Numbered from the stretch's first letter, positions 33,105-40,895 are shown. The stretch is 42,186 nt of DNA from Martinezella rhizogenes (GCF_027460065.1 NZ_JAPYZZ010000015.1:95049-137234), one strand, 5' to 3'. A program made the numbers and translations. Notes: a model not told the origin generated them from the letters alone.

Positions 33105-33221
33105 CCTCATTCCTGTGCTTGTCACAGGAATCCAGCCAGCCCAAGTCCTTGGGCTGAAAGGACTCCTCTCGTCGCGCAGACGCGCGTCGACTGGATTCCT
33201 GTGACAAGCACAGGAATGAGG
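33105..33221. repeat. Inverted repeat, long-armed (family D)
   Basis: Exact 31-base inverted arms (33105-33135 and 33191-33221), each with the inner palindrome ATTCCTGTG-CTTGT-CACAGGAAT. The middle holds a further palindrome (CCCAAG-TCC-TTGGG and CGCGCAGACGCGCG). A solo arm of the same kind is at 38070-38100. It lies between convergent genes. Confidence 0.85.
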
Positions 33222-33257
33222 TAGTGCAAAATACGAACGTCTTTGCACTCTCACTCA

Positions 33258-33572
33258 TTATCCCCGATCCAGCAACCGGCAGACACGCGCCGCTGGCGCC
33301 CCGCCCTCACCCGCAATCGCACGGCGAATATCGCGGCTGTTCAGATGCAGGCTGCGACCCGCGGGCAAATTCGAGCGTTTTATCTTGCTGAGTGCAGCAG
33401 CGATAAAAGCAGCCTCGTTTTCATGAAAACAGGCCAGAGCCGCCTCGCGCCCCGGGGTTGCCCCGAGAACGGCCTTGAAGGCAAGGCGGTGCACGGCGCA
33501 AGGCGCACCGTGACCGGGAACGGCAAAACGCAGCGCATCGAGTTCCTCACTCCATTCCGCTGCGTGCTGCAC
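33258..33572 (-). CDS. Hypothetical protein, third gene of the cobalt-uptake operon
   Basis: 104 residues, starting with GTG 4 bases after the cbtA stop codon, so probably translated with it. Visible parts are LRFAVPGHGAPCAVHRLAFKAVLG, ACFHENEAAFIAAALSKIKR and LHLNSRDIRRAI. The last two parts look somewhat like DUF1488-type proteins, a weak resemblance. It has no membrane segment. Its place under the B12 riboswitch suggests a link to cobalt or cobalamin; otherwise unknown. Confidence 0.6.
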   Translation of the reverse strand: MQHAAEWSEELDALRFAVPGHGAPCAVHRLAFKAVLGATPGREAALACFHENEAAFIAAALSKIKRSNLPAGRSLHLNSRDIRRAIAGEGGAPAARVCRLLDRG

Positions 33573-33576
33573 GGTT

Positions 33577-34287
33577 TCAAGCCTGCTGGAAGCGCTTCAG
33601 GAAAAACGCGCTCAACGTGCCGATCAGCGACCAGAAAACGAAGCTGGTGACGGTGGCGGCAACGATGAACTGACGCTCCAGCGGCAAAGGTGCCAGCGCA
33701 TGTTCGCCTTCCGGCGGCAGCGGTGCGCCGACCACATGCGGGGCGACGATCAGCACCAGCGCCAGCAGGACCGCCCAGGGTTCGCGGCGGAAGGCGATGA
33801 ACGCAATGCCGCCGGCGGTTGCGGCAACGGTCGCGAGCCACCAGATCTGCCGCGCTTCGAGTGCGGCGGCCGGGCTGCCCGGCAGTTCCGGCGGCAGGCC
33901 GATCATCGGGGCGAGCATGACGGCGGCAAAACCGGCAACGCCCCACAAAAGCCCCTCACGCCAGCCGGTATTGGTGCCGCGCAACGAAATGAGGCCGGTC
34001 AGCACCAGCGCGTAACCGATGGCGGTCAGCACATTGGCGGCGACGGTGTAGGCGGTGCGCTCGAAACCATCGGCCGGAGCCCAGGCCTCGTCATTATGCT
34101 CATGGGCGGGAACGGCAGCACCGGGCGCCGGTGCATCATGGCTATGGGGCGCTTCGCCGGCGCTTTCAAAGGTTTCCGCCTGCAGGATGAGCGGCGTGGT
34201 ACTGACCGCCTGCATGGCAGACACGGCGAAACCGCCGACGATGCCGACGAGAACGGCGGTGAAGACGATATTGCGAAAAAATGACAT
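33577..34287 (-). CDS. cbtA: CbtA: cobalt transporter membrane subunit
   Basis: 236 residues with five or six membrane helices: MSFFRNIVFTAVLVGIVGGFAVSAMQ, then a His-containing loop (SHDAPAPGAAVPAHEHNDEAW) and LLWGVAGFAAVMLAPMIGLPPELPGSPAA, which is the CbtA signature. CbtAB was predicted as a B12-regulated cobalt transporter in proteobacteria. Start 34287 follows GAGGGGA at good spacing and lies 11 bases after cbtB; a longer start (34302) would overlap cbtB. Confidence 0.9.
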   Translation of the reverse strand: MSFFRNIVFTAVLVGIVGGFAVSAMQAVSTTPLILQAETFESAGEAPHSHDAPAPGAAVPAHEHNDEAWAPADGFERTAYTVAANVLTAIGYALVLTGLISLRGTNTGWREGLLWGVAGFAAVMLAPMIGLPPELPGSPAAALEARQIWWLATVAATAGGIAFIAFRREPWAVLLALVLIVAPHVVGAPLPPEGEHALAPLPLERQFIVAATVTSFVFWSLIGTLSAFFLKRFQQA

Positions 34288-34298
34288 GCCGTTTCCCC

Positions 34299-34481
34299 TC
34301 AATGGCAGGGGAAGGCATTGGCATGGCGCGTGTCATGCGCGGCATTGTGCACGGCCTCCACATGGGAAAAGCCGACAAAACCGACGACGAAAAGGCCAAG
34401 CACGATCGCTGTCAGCGACTGCGCGACGCTGGCTGTTTTTACGGAAACGGCTGAATTGGCCGTATTCAGGTTGGTGGACAT
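34299..34481 (-). CDS. cbtB: CbtB: small cobalt transporter subunit
   Basis: 60 residues: one membrane helix (LTAIVLGLFVVGFVGFSHVEAV) and the histidine-rich end HNAAHDTRHANAFPCH, the CbtB hallmark and likely metal-binding site. Always paired with cbtA. GGGAGAGGGG precedes the start and sits just after a GGCGCG-ACCC-type hairpin (34497-34512) that may be part of the riboswitch output. Confidence 0.9.
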   Translation of the reverse strand: MSTNLNTANSAVSVKTASVAQSLTAIVLGLFVVGFVGFSHVEAVHNAAHDTRHANAFPCH

Positions 34482-34496
34482 GGTGACCCCTCTCCC

Positions 34497-34512
34497 GGCG
34501 CGACCCCGCGCC
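34497..34512 (-). promoter_or_regulatory. Hairpin next to the cbtB ribosome binding site
   Basis: Perfect 6-base stem GGCGCG / CGCGCC with a 4-base loop. It ends directly before the GGGAGAGGGG ribosome binding site and may belong to the expression platform of the B12 riboswitch. Confidence 0.4.
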
Positions 34513-34654
34513 TTTAGATGCGGGCGAACGGCAAAAGCCGCAGGACCGCATGCGATATACTTCACCACGGGGATACGAGACTGACACAGGGAGGCCTGAT
34601 GCCACCACCCTGAAATTCCGCTCTTCCGGACACCCCGCCGGCATGGATATTTCC

Positions 34655-34860
34655 GTGATGGCAGGTCTCCTGGCTTACGGGTCAAAACCTGAAACACCTT
34701 CCCGGCATTGCCCTCACCCTTGATGGAGGCGAGATGGCTTGCCAGTGGCATTTCGTTTCAGGCTCTCCGCTCACAGTTGCGGGGGCAGCCACGAATGAGG
34801 ATTTCTCCCTATCGTGTTCCCTTTTCACCTTCCGGAACGCCCGGAAGGAACCATCACGGA
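34655..34860 (-). ncRNA. Cobalamin (B12) riboswitch
   Basis: On the minus strand the conserved parts occur in order: GGTGAAAAGGGAAC, GGGAGAAATCC, GGCTGCCCCCGCAACTGT, GGAGAGCC, GCCACTGG (the B12 box), CGGGAAGGTG and AGCCAGGAGACCTGCC. This is a full-length aptamer. It lies between the cytochrome gene ending at 34938 and cbtB, in the sense of cbtB. Adenosylcobalamin binding is expected to switch off cbtBA. Confidence 0.96.
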
Positions 34861-34937
34861 CATGTTATCCGCTGGGCAGATGCAGGAGTCAATGGCAGGC
34901 CTGCTTTCGAACCGCGCGCCCTCGCCTCGGCTGAGGG

Positions 34938-35858
34938 TTACCGTGCCGGAATGGCCTTGAGATAGGCGGCGATCGCATCGCGGTCTTCGGCGGTCAGATG
35001 CGCCATGTTCTGCTGCACCTTGACCATGGAGCCGCCGACGCTGTCGAATTCCGGGGTGAAGCCGGTTTCGAGATAGCTGGCGATATCGGCTTTGGCCCAG
35101 CTTCCGATGCTTTGCGAACCGGGGGTGATGTCGGGAATGCGGCCCTCACCTTCCGGATTGGGACCACCGGCCAGCCACTGATCCTTCACGAAGCCGCCAA
35201 GCGCGTCGCGGGGGGTATGGCATTCTCCGCAATGGCCCGGCCCTTCCACCAGATATTGGCCACGCAGCAATTCGGCATTGGCATTGGCGAGTTCGACACG
35301 CGGTGGTGCGGACGTATCGAAATAGAGGAATTTCCAGCCGCCCAGTGCCATGCGCAGGTTGAACGGGAAAGGCAGGTCGTGATCCGGCGCGTCATTCTGG
35401 CTGGCCGGCAGGACCTTCAGATAACCGAAGAGATCATTGATGTCCTTCTGCGTCATGCGGGCATAGGAGGCATAGGGAAAGGACGGGTAAAGATGTTCGC
35501 CGTTCTTGCCCACCCCGCGCGTCATCGCATCGCCGAATTCCGCCAGCGTCCAGCCGCCGATGCCGTGCTGCGGATCAGAGGAAATATTGGGAACATGAAA
35601 GGTGCCGAAGGGGCTTTTCAGCGCCTGCCCGCCCGAAAGCGTCAGCAGCCCCTCGCCCTTGGCATCGGGTGCGGCGTGACAGCTTGCACAGCCGCCGGCC
35701 CAGAACAGCGTTTCGCCATTGGCGAGGTCAGGTTCACCGAGGCTTACCCAATGGCTCGGCGCCTGGCGTTCCGGTGCGGTGACCCAGGCAAAAATTCCGT
35801 AGCCCGCAATGGCCGCAACCACTGCCCCGCCCACAAGCTTCGTCCAGATGGAGGACAT
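34938..35858 (-). CDS. Membrane-anchored diheme cytochrome c
   Basis: 306 residues. N-terminal helix KLVGGAVVAAIAGYGIFAWV, then two class I cytochrome c domains with heme motifs CASCH (57-61) and CGECH (210-214). It resembles the cytochrome subunits of membrane alcohol, aldehyde or gluconate dehydrogenases (PNISSDPQHGIGGWTLAEF; HTPRDALGG; PDITPGSQSIGSWAKADI), but no dehydrogenase gene lies next to it. It acts in the periplasm as an electron carrier. It follows the cytochrome c-556 type gene on the same strand, across a terminator-like hairpin. Confidence 0.9.
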   Translation of the reverse strand: MSSIWTKLVGGAVVAAIAGYGIFAWVTAPERQAPSHWVSLGEPDLANGETLFWAGGCASCHAAPDAKGEGLLTLSGGQALKSPFGTFHVPNISSDPQHGIGGWTLAEFGDAMTRGVGKNGEHLYPSFPYASYARMTQKDINDLFGYLKVLPASQNDAPDHDLPFPFNLRMALGGWKFLYFDTSAPPRVELANANAELLRGQYLVEGPGHCGECHTPRDALGGFVKDQWLAGGPNPEGEGRIPDITPGSQSIGSWAKADIASYLETGFTPEFDSVGGSMVKVQQNMAHLTAEDRDAIAAYLKAIPAR

Positions 35859-35907
35859 ACCCCTCTCCCCATTCTCACCTGACCCGGTCAGATGCCTTTC
35901 ATGCCGG

Positions 35908-35935
35908 GAAAACGCCGCCGGTGGACGGCGTTTTC
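35908..35935 (-). terminator. Hairpin between the two cytochrome genes
   Basis: Perfect 10-base stem GAAAACGCCG / CGGCGTTTTC with an 8-base loop. A-run on one side and T-run on the other, so it could end transcription from either direction; placed 11 bases after the stop of the c-556 type gene. Confidence 0.55.
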
Positions 35936-35946
35936 AGATGCTTCGA

Positions 35947-36381
35947 TTATTTCTTCAGACGATAGGTCTGGTGGCAGGTGCCGCAATCGGCGCCGAGCGT
36001 CTTCATGGCGGTGGCGACGCCGGCCTGATCGGTGGGGAGATTGGCGAGAACCATGTCCGCATCCGTGCCGAGCTTGGCGGCCTTGGCCTTGAAGTCCGCA
36101 AAGTTTTCCCAGATGGCGGGAGCGGCCGCGCTGCCGGTCTCGGTGCCGGCGGGGAACTGGTCAGGGAAAGCCTTGGCATTGGTGCTGATGGTCGTCACGG
36201 CAGCCTTGACGGCGGCAGCGTCAAAGGGCTTTTCGCCCTTGGAGATGGCGGCGAGCGCACCCATGGAGCCGCCGATCTGCTTCATCAAGCCTTCACGTTT
36301 TTCGACTTCGCCGGCAGCATAGACAGCTCCGGCGCAAAGACAGCCGAACAGCATGGCCGCCGTGATGGTTTTCAGTTTCAT
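35947..36381 (-). CDS. Cytochrome c' / c-556 family protein
   Basis: 144 residues: signal peptide MKLKTITAAMLFGCLCAGAVYAA, a four-helix body, and the heme motif CGTCH close to the C-terminus (133-137), the class II cytochrome c layout. Phe and Lys-rich helices (ADFKAKAAKLGTDADMV) fit c-556. Periplasmic electron carrier or NO-binding protein. Start ATG 36381 has GGAGA 6 bases upstream; a GTG two codons earlier is less likely. Confidence 0.9.
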   Translation of the reverse strand: MKLKTITAAMLFGCLCAGAVYAAGEVEKREGLMKQIGGSMGALAAISKGEKPFDAAAVKAAVTTISTNAKAFPDQFPAGTETGSAAAPAIWENFADFKAKAAKLGTDADMVLANLPTDQAGVATAMKTLGADCGTCHQTYRLKK

Positions 36382-36575
36382 GCACACTCTCCTTTAATCC
36401 GGCTGGGACACCGGGCGCTAGATGGAACGGCGCGAGGATGCCCTTTCCGGATGGCGAAAAGAAGTCACATTGCGGTGAATTCCGCCGTGAAAACAGAAGT
36501 CTAGACGAGGCCCGGATGCAGGGGGACGGTTAACTTTACGGCGCGCATCTGACGGCTGGCTGAAATCGCGCGGCA

Positions 36576-37220
36576 TCATTCGCCCACGCTCCAGGAGATT
36601 GCCTCCCAAAAGGTCACGAGGGCGGCGGCAATCAGCAGAAAGCCTGCGGCGCGGCCGATGAAAATCGTGGCAGCGGGCGACGAGATGAGCCAGGCCCGGC
36701 TTCTGTCGGCCGTCAGGGCCAAGGTTCCATAGACGGCAAACTGCGTCACGGCCACCATTGCACCCATCACCAGCCCCTGCATCCAGATCGGCCCGAAGCC
36801 GGGTTTGATGAATTGCGGATAGACCGCCATCATAAAGAGATAGGCCTTGGGGTTGGAAAGGCAGGTTATCACCGCTCTCCAGAAAGCCTTTCTGGAAGAA
36901 GCGGTTGCCTGTGCCTCGTCGCCATTCACGGTGATTGCGCTGCGCATCAGGCCGATGCCGATCCAGACCATATAGGTGGCTCCGAAAAGCAGAAGCGGCA
37001 GGAACAGCGACGGCATCCAGGCTGCAAGCAAACCGACGCCTGCCGCGCCATAAAGCGAATGCACAATGCCGCCGGCACTCATGCCGCTTGCGGCCGACAG
37101 ACCGGTTTTCTTCCCGCCCGTCAGCGCACTTGCCAGCACAAACAGCATGTCCATGCCCGGCAAGATGATGATGCCAAACAGGACGAGAAAGAAAAGCCAG
37201 AGATTTTCGGCGTAACTCAT
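36576..37220 (-). CDS. LysE/RhtB family amino-acid exporter
   Basis: 214 residues with six predicted helices. Family motif GIIILPGMDMLFVLASALTGGKKTGLSAASGMSAGG near the N-terminus (the GPG region is LPG here) and TCLSNPKAYLFMMAVYPQF in the middle. Members export amino acids such as lysine, homoserine or threonine. Divergent from a WYL regulator with a perfect palindrome between, so it is probably that regulator's target. Confidence 0.9.
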   Translation of the reverse strand: MSYAENLWLFFLVLFGIIILPGMDMLFVLASALTGGKKTGLSAASGMSAGGIVHSLYGAAGVGLLAAWMPSLFLPLLLFGATYMVWIGIGLMRSAITVNGDEAQATASSRKAFWRAVITCLSNPKAYLFMMAVYPQFIKPGFGPIWMQGLVMGAMVAVTQFAVYGTLALTADRSRAWLISSPAATIFIGRAAGFLLIAAALVTFWEAISWSVGE

Positions 37221-37301
37221 GTCAGTATATCCTCAAGAGGCTTATGGCACGTTCAGGAATATGCATGTTTCTCAATGTGTTTTGCCGCTTATAGGAAAAG
37301 C

Positions 37302-37325
37302 CAACTGACAGCATTATGTCAGTTG
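37302..37325. promoter_or_regulatory. Operator palindrome between LysE and WYL regulator genes
   Basis: CAACTGACA-GCATTA-TGTCAGTTG: perfect 9-base arms with a 6-base spacer in the 127-base divergent region, 22 bases before the regulator start. Matches the TGACA/TGTCA form used by YafY-type HTH-WYL regulators. Confidence 0.65.
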
Positions 37326-37347
37326 TCTTCACAAAAACGCTGGGAAA

Positions 37348-38043
37348 ATGTCAATGCGCAAGGCGTCGCGGCTGTTCGAGATCATCCAGATTTTGCGGTT
37401 GGCGCGCAGGCCAGTCACGGCACAGACAATTGCAGATACGCTGGAAGTGACTTCGCGCTCGGTCTATCGCGACATAGCCGCCCTCCAGACCATGCGCGTG
37501 CCCATCGAAGGCGAGCGCGGTGTCGGTTATATCCTGCGTCCCGGCTTCAACCTGCCGCCGCTGATGTTTTCCATCGAAGAAACCGAGGCGATCGTGCTGG
37601 CGCTCGCCATGGTCGGCCGCTCCGGCGATGCGGAACTGCGCCGGGCGGCGAAAAAGGTCAGCGACAAGATCGCCGCCTCCCTGCCGGAACCGCTGTCGAA
37701 GACACTTTCCGCCAATGCCCTGCACGCCTGGGGCAACATCGCGCCCGCACCTGCCGGTATCGATCTTGCGACAGTCAGGCGAGCGGTGCGCGATGAAGAG
37801 CGGCTGGACCTGCGCTATCGCGACGAAAGCGGCGCTGAAACGCAGCGACGGATTCGGCCGATTGCGGTGATCTATTATTCCGAGACGGTGAACATCGTCG
37901 CCTGGTGCGAGTTGCGGCATGCCATCCGCAATTTCCGCTCGGACCGGGTGATGGATTGCACCGCGACGGGCAGCTTCTTCAAGATGGAAGGCGAGAAGCT
38001 GCGGCAATTGTGGATGAGCGGCTGGCAGAGCGGCCAGCTGTGA
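37348..38043 (+). CDS. YafY-type HTH/WYL-domain transcriptional regulator
   Basis: 231 residues. N-terminal winged HTH (RLFEIIQILRLARRPVTAQTIADTLEVTSRSVYRDIAALQ) of the DeoR-like HTH_11 group, a linker (EGERGVGYILRPGFNLPPLMFS) and a WYL domain (about 135-215; RPIAVIYYSETVNIVAWCELRHAIRNFRSDRV). WYL domains sense nucleic acids or small ligands. Likely controls the divergent lysE-type gene and itself through the palindrome at 37302. Confidence 0.9.
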   Translation: MSMRKASRLFEIIQILRLARRPVTAQTIADTLEVTSRSVYRDIAALQTMRVPIEGERGVGYILRPGFNLPPLMFSIEETEAIVLALAMVGRSGDAELRRAAKKVSDKIAASLPEPLSKTLSANALHAWGNIAPAPAGIDLATVRRAVRDEERLDLRYRDESGAETQRRIRPIAVIYYSETVNIVAWCELRHAIRNFRSDRVMDCTATGSFFKMEGEKLRQLWMSGWQSGQL

Positions 38044-38069
38044 GACCTGTGCAGGCGCGTAACCCCCAC

Positions 38070-38100
38070 CCTCATTCCTGTGCCTGTCACAGGAATGAGG
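38070..38100. repeat. Solo hairpin of the family D repeat; likely bidirectional terminator
   Basis: CCTCATTCCTGTG-CCTGT-CACAGGAATGAGG, a perfect 13-base stem with a 5-base loop. It is between the convergent regulator and metallophosphoesterase genes. Sequence matches the inner part of the arms at 33105-33221. Confidence 0.75.
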
Positions 38101-38129
38101 GGCGAGAGTGGGTCCCTATCGGCAACATT

Positions 38130-38981
38130 TTATCGCAAATACTCCAGCACCCGATCCTCCTCGCGCCCAAAACCGCGAATCTCGATCCGGTCCGCAAAAA
38201 CATCGGTGATGGCGAAAGTGTTCTGATCAGGGGTATCCACCATGCCCTTGAAGTTGACGAAGTGGGTCGTGCCAAGCGTCCCGTAGTTGCCCTCGTGATT
38301 ATGGCCATTAAACCATGCGGCAACGGACGGGTGAGAACCGAGAAGATCGAGGATGCGTGGCGCATCCCACATGTTGTGGGCGTTTTCCGGATAGATGGGA
38401 TAGTGGCACAGCGCTATCACTGTTTCGCCCGCCGCATCCGCCTTTTGTAGAACGGTGTGCAGCCATTCGAATTGTTCGTCACTGAGCGAAGCGTTCCAGT
38501 CCTGCGCATTGATCGCATCGGCATCCCTCAGGCGCTTCAACCGCTCCTGCGCGACCGCGCGGCGCGGATCGCCGGGCGGCGGGGCAAAGAGGCTGACCTC
38601 GTTACCGTCAAGCACGACGAAGCGGATGTCGCCGATGGCAAAATCATGCCAGGGGGCCTTCATGCCGAGGCGGACGTGGACGGCGGAAAGATGCTCGGGG
38701 GCGACGGCGAAATCGTGATTGCCCGGCAGCAGCACCGAGGGGTGGCGAAGCGCGTCATAAACGCTGAGGATCGCATCGAAATTTTCAAAGCCGCGATCGA
38801 TGATATCGCCGAGCGTCACCACGAAGGCCAGATCCTCGCGGTTGAAGACGTCGATCGCCTCAGCCAGCTTTTTCGGGCTTTCGACATAATAACGGCCCAT
38901 GTCCGGGCGGGGATCGGCGTCGGCATATTGGGGATCGGCGACAATGCCGAAGGAGAAGAGGGGCGTGCTTTTTTCAGTCAT
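38130..38981 (-). CDS. Metallophosphoesterase (calcineurin-like)
   Basis: 283 residues. The metal-ligand motifs run in order: FGIVADPQYADAD, VVTLGDIIDRG, LLPGNHDFA, ALCHYPIYPENAH and FNGHNHEGNYG. The ADPQYAD start and overall layout resemble Mn2+-dependent ADP-ribose/CDP-alcohol diphosphatases, so it may hydrolyse nucleotide diphosphates. No signal peptide when started at ATG 38981; the frame can be extended to 39092 but would run into the sodB terminator. Confidence 0.88.
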   Translation of the reverse strand: MTEKSTPLFSFGIVADPQYADADPRPDMGRYYVESPKKLAEAIDVFNREDLAFVVTLGDIIDRGFENFDAILSVYDALRHPSVLLPGNHDFAVAPEHLSAVHVRLGMKAPWHDFAIGDIRFVVLDGNEVSLFAPPPGDPRRAVAQERLKRLRDADAINAQDWNASLSDEQFEWLHTVLQKADAAGETVIALCHYPIYPENAHNMWDAPRILDLLGSHPSVAAWFNGHNHEGNYGTLGTTHFVNFKGMVDTPDQNTFAITDVFADRIEIRGFGREEDRVLEYLR

Positions 38982-39045
38982 GATGCGCCGCGATAAACCC
39001 GGCTGATGACAGGCTTGTGACAGGAGCAGACAGGCCCTTAAAGCA

Positions 39046-39073
39046 GAACACCCGGCGCAAGGGCCGGGTGTTC
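39046..39073 (-). terminator. Terminator hairpin after sodB
   Basis: Perfect 11-base stem GAACACCCGGC / GCCGGGTGTTC with a 6-base loop, starting 22 bases after the sodB stop codon on the minus strand. Followed by TGCTTTAAG, a weak T run. Confidence 0.65.
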
Positions 39074-39095
39074 CAGAAATTCCGTAGCTCAAGCC

Positions 39096-39698
39096 TTACT
39101 TGGCAGCGGCTTCGTAACGCTCGAGGACGTAGTCCCAGTTGATGAGGTTGTCGACGAAGGCTTCCAGGTACTTCGGACGCAGGTTGCGGTAGTCGATGTA
39201 ATAGGAGTGTTCCCAGACGTCGACGCCGAGGATCGGATCTGCGCCGTGAACCAGCGGGTTTTCGCCATTCGGGGTCTTGGAGATTTCAAGCTTGCCGTTC
39301 TTGACGGAGAGCCATGCCCAGCCGGAGCCGAACTGCGTGGTGCCGGCAGCGATGAAGTCAGCCTTGAACTTGTCGTAGCCGCCGAGATCGGACGCGAATG
39401 CCTGTTCCAGCTTGCCCGGCAGCTTGTTGCCGCCGCCGCCCTTCTTCATCCACTTCCAGAAATGGACGTGGTTGTAATGCTGGGCAGCATTGTTGAAGAG
39501 GCCGGCATTGGTGCCAAACGACTTCTTCACGACTTCTTCGAGCGACAGGTCGGAAAGACCGGCTTCGGCAGCCAGCTTGTTGCCGTTGTCGACATAAGCC
39601 TTGTGGTGCTTGTCGTGATGGAACTCGAGCGTCTCGCGCGACATGTAAGGTGCAAGCGCGTCGTAGTCGTAGGGGAGTTCGGGAAGTTCGAAGGCCAT
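39096..39698 (-). CDS. sodB: Superoxide dismutase, Fe/Mn type
   Basis: 200 residues. The conserved metal ligands are His27 (TLEFHHDKHHKAY), His in NNAAQHYNHVHFWKWM (about residue 78), and Asp/His in DVWEHSYYIDY (about residues 163-167). The sequence is of the Fe type found in rhizobia (SodBI in A. tumefaciens). It has no signal peptide, so it is cytoplasmic, removing superoxide. ATG 39698 has AAAAAGGAG at ideal spacing; longer frames are rejected. A strong hairpin follows. Confidence 0.95.
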   Translation of the reverse strand: MAFELPELPYDYDALAPYMSRETLEFHHDKHHKAYVDNGNKLAAEAGLSDLSLEEVVKKSFGTNAGLFNNAAQHYNHVHFWKWMKKGGGGNKLPGKLEQAFASDLGGYDKFKADFIAAGTTQFGSGWAWLSVKNGKLEISKTPNGENPLVHGADPILGVDVWEHSYYIDYRNLRPKYLEAFVDNLINWDYVLERYEAAAK

Positions 39699-39916
39699 GG
39701 TTTTTACTCCTTTTTGCAGCGGGTTACCGCTCCTAGAAACCTGTGAGCGGACCATAGGAGCGAAGCTCCGTTTGGGCAACCTGCGAAATATCAAAATGTT
39801 CCGACAAAAGAGAAAATTCGTCTCTGGCCAGCCGCCACCATATTTGTTTCACAACCCTGGCGTACCGTTTTCCACCCTATCGGTTCGCTTTTAATGACAT
39901 GCAGGAAGGAAATTCC

Positions 39917-40261
39917 ATGACCCGCCCTTTGATCCGTCCCCTTATCCTTGTCGCCGCCCTCTCCTGCCTCGCCCTGCCGGCCGCCGCATCGTCTGATGAT
40001 GCCTGGAAGGAATTCGTGGCGGATGTGCAGACGGCCTGCCTTGCCGGGGCCAAGGACATGATCGAGGATGCCAAGGTGGTGGTCGATCCCGTCGGCAGCG
40101 AAAATTACGGCCTCGCCATCCTCACCGGCAAGGCGAAGGGTGCGGATGCGACGGTCAGCCATATCTGCGTCTACGACAAGAAGACCAAGGCCGTGGAGCT
40201 GGGCAGCGAGCTTGCCGGCGATACGCTGAAGGTGGAAATTCCAGGCTCCACCAAGCCCTGA
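39917..40261 (+). CDS. Small secreted hypothetical protein
   Basis: 114 residues starting MTRPLIRPLILVAALSCLALPAAASSDDAW: a signal peptide cleaved near residue 25. The mature part has two cysteines (QTACLAGAK, SHICVYDKK), probably one disulfide, and a beta-rich appearance. Function unknown to me. AGGAAA lies 10 bases upstream. Divergent from sodB with about 220 bases between; converges on the acetyltransferase gene with 5 bases between. Confidence 0.7.
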   Translation: MTRPLIRPLILVAALSCLALPAAASSDDAWKEFVADVQTACLAGAKDMIEDAKVVVDPVGSENYGLAILTGKAKGADATVSHICVYDKKTKAVELGSELAGDTLKVEIPGSTKP

Positions 40262-40266
40262 AAGAC

Positions 40267-40809
40267 TTAGAAACGTGGCGTGGTATCGCCCTCACCCAGC
40301 ATCCGTTGCATCAGCACCGTATCCAACCATTGGCCGTGCTTCCAGCCGATGGATTTGAAGGTGCCGACAAGCTCGAAACCGGCAGCGCGATGCACGCCGA
40401 CTGAAGCGGCATTGGCAGAATCGCCGACGACGGCGACCATCTGGCGGAAACCGCGCGAGGTCGACTCTTCAATCAGCGCGTCGAGCAGCTTGCGGCCAAG
40501 GCCCCGACCCTTCATGGCTGGATCGAGATAGACGGAATCCTCCACCGTGGCGCCATAAGCGGGACGCGCGCGATAGGCACCAGCATAAGCGTATCCGGCT
40601 ACCTTTCCATCGACTTCGGCGACGAGATAGGGGTAGTTTCCGTCCACCAGAAGGCGGCGGCGCTCGATCATGGTTTCAACCGTGGGCGGATCGATTTCGA
40701 AGCTGGCGCTGCCATAAAGCACGGCGTCGCGGTAAATCTCGGTAATGGCTGGAATATCCGCCTCCTCACAGGGGCGGATGAAAAGGCTGGAAACGGCGGA
40801 AAGGGTCAT
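40267..40809 (-). CDS. GNAT family N-acetyltransferase, phosphinothricin acetyltransferase-like
   Basis: 180 residues: FIRPCEEADIPAITEIYRDAVLYGSASFEIDPPTVETM, GYAYAGAYRARPAYGATVEDSVYLDPAMKGRGLGRKLLDALIE (acetyl-CoA loop) and VAVVGDSANAASVGVHRAAGFELVGTFKSIGWKHGQWLDTVLMQR, all typical of the Pat/Bar/MddA branch. A second member of the branch in this window (the other at 13325). Divergent from a LysR regulator gene, which probably controls it. A longer frame exists upstream but crosses that gene. Confidence 0.9.
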   Translation of the reverse strand: MTLSAVSSLFIRPCEEADIPAITEIYRDAVLYGSASFEIDPPTVETMIERRRLLVDGNYPYLVAEVDGKVAGYAYAGAYRARPAYGATVEDSVYLDPAMKGRGLGRKLLDALIEESTSRGFRQMVAVVGDSANAASVGVHRAAGFELVGTFKSIGWKHGQWLDTVLMQRMLGEGDTTPRF

Positions 40810-40878
40810 TCTCTTGTCCTGCGGATCATTCACACCCCCATTGTGCATTGCGTCGCAGCCAAAATAAAGATTATCTGT

Positions 40879-40895
40879 CTTATACAAACGATAAG
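40879..40895. promoter_or_regulatory. LysR-type T-N11-A box
   Basis: CTTAT-ACAAACG-ATAAG, perfect 5-base arms with a 7-base spacer containing T-N11-A, midway between the divergent acetyltransferase (40809) and LysR (40909) starts. A further TTATC (40871) and GATAA (40904) flank it. Confidence 0.55.

Noticed and set aside
34299..34751. Long frame containing cbtB with a 90-residue N-terminal extension
   Set aside because: The extension runs through the riboswitch leader; the 60-residue form has the family start and a strong ribosome binding site.
39099..39794. Longer start of sodB at 39794
   Set aside because: The family N-terminus and AAAAAGGAG point to 39698; the extension has no known counterpart.
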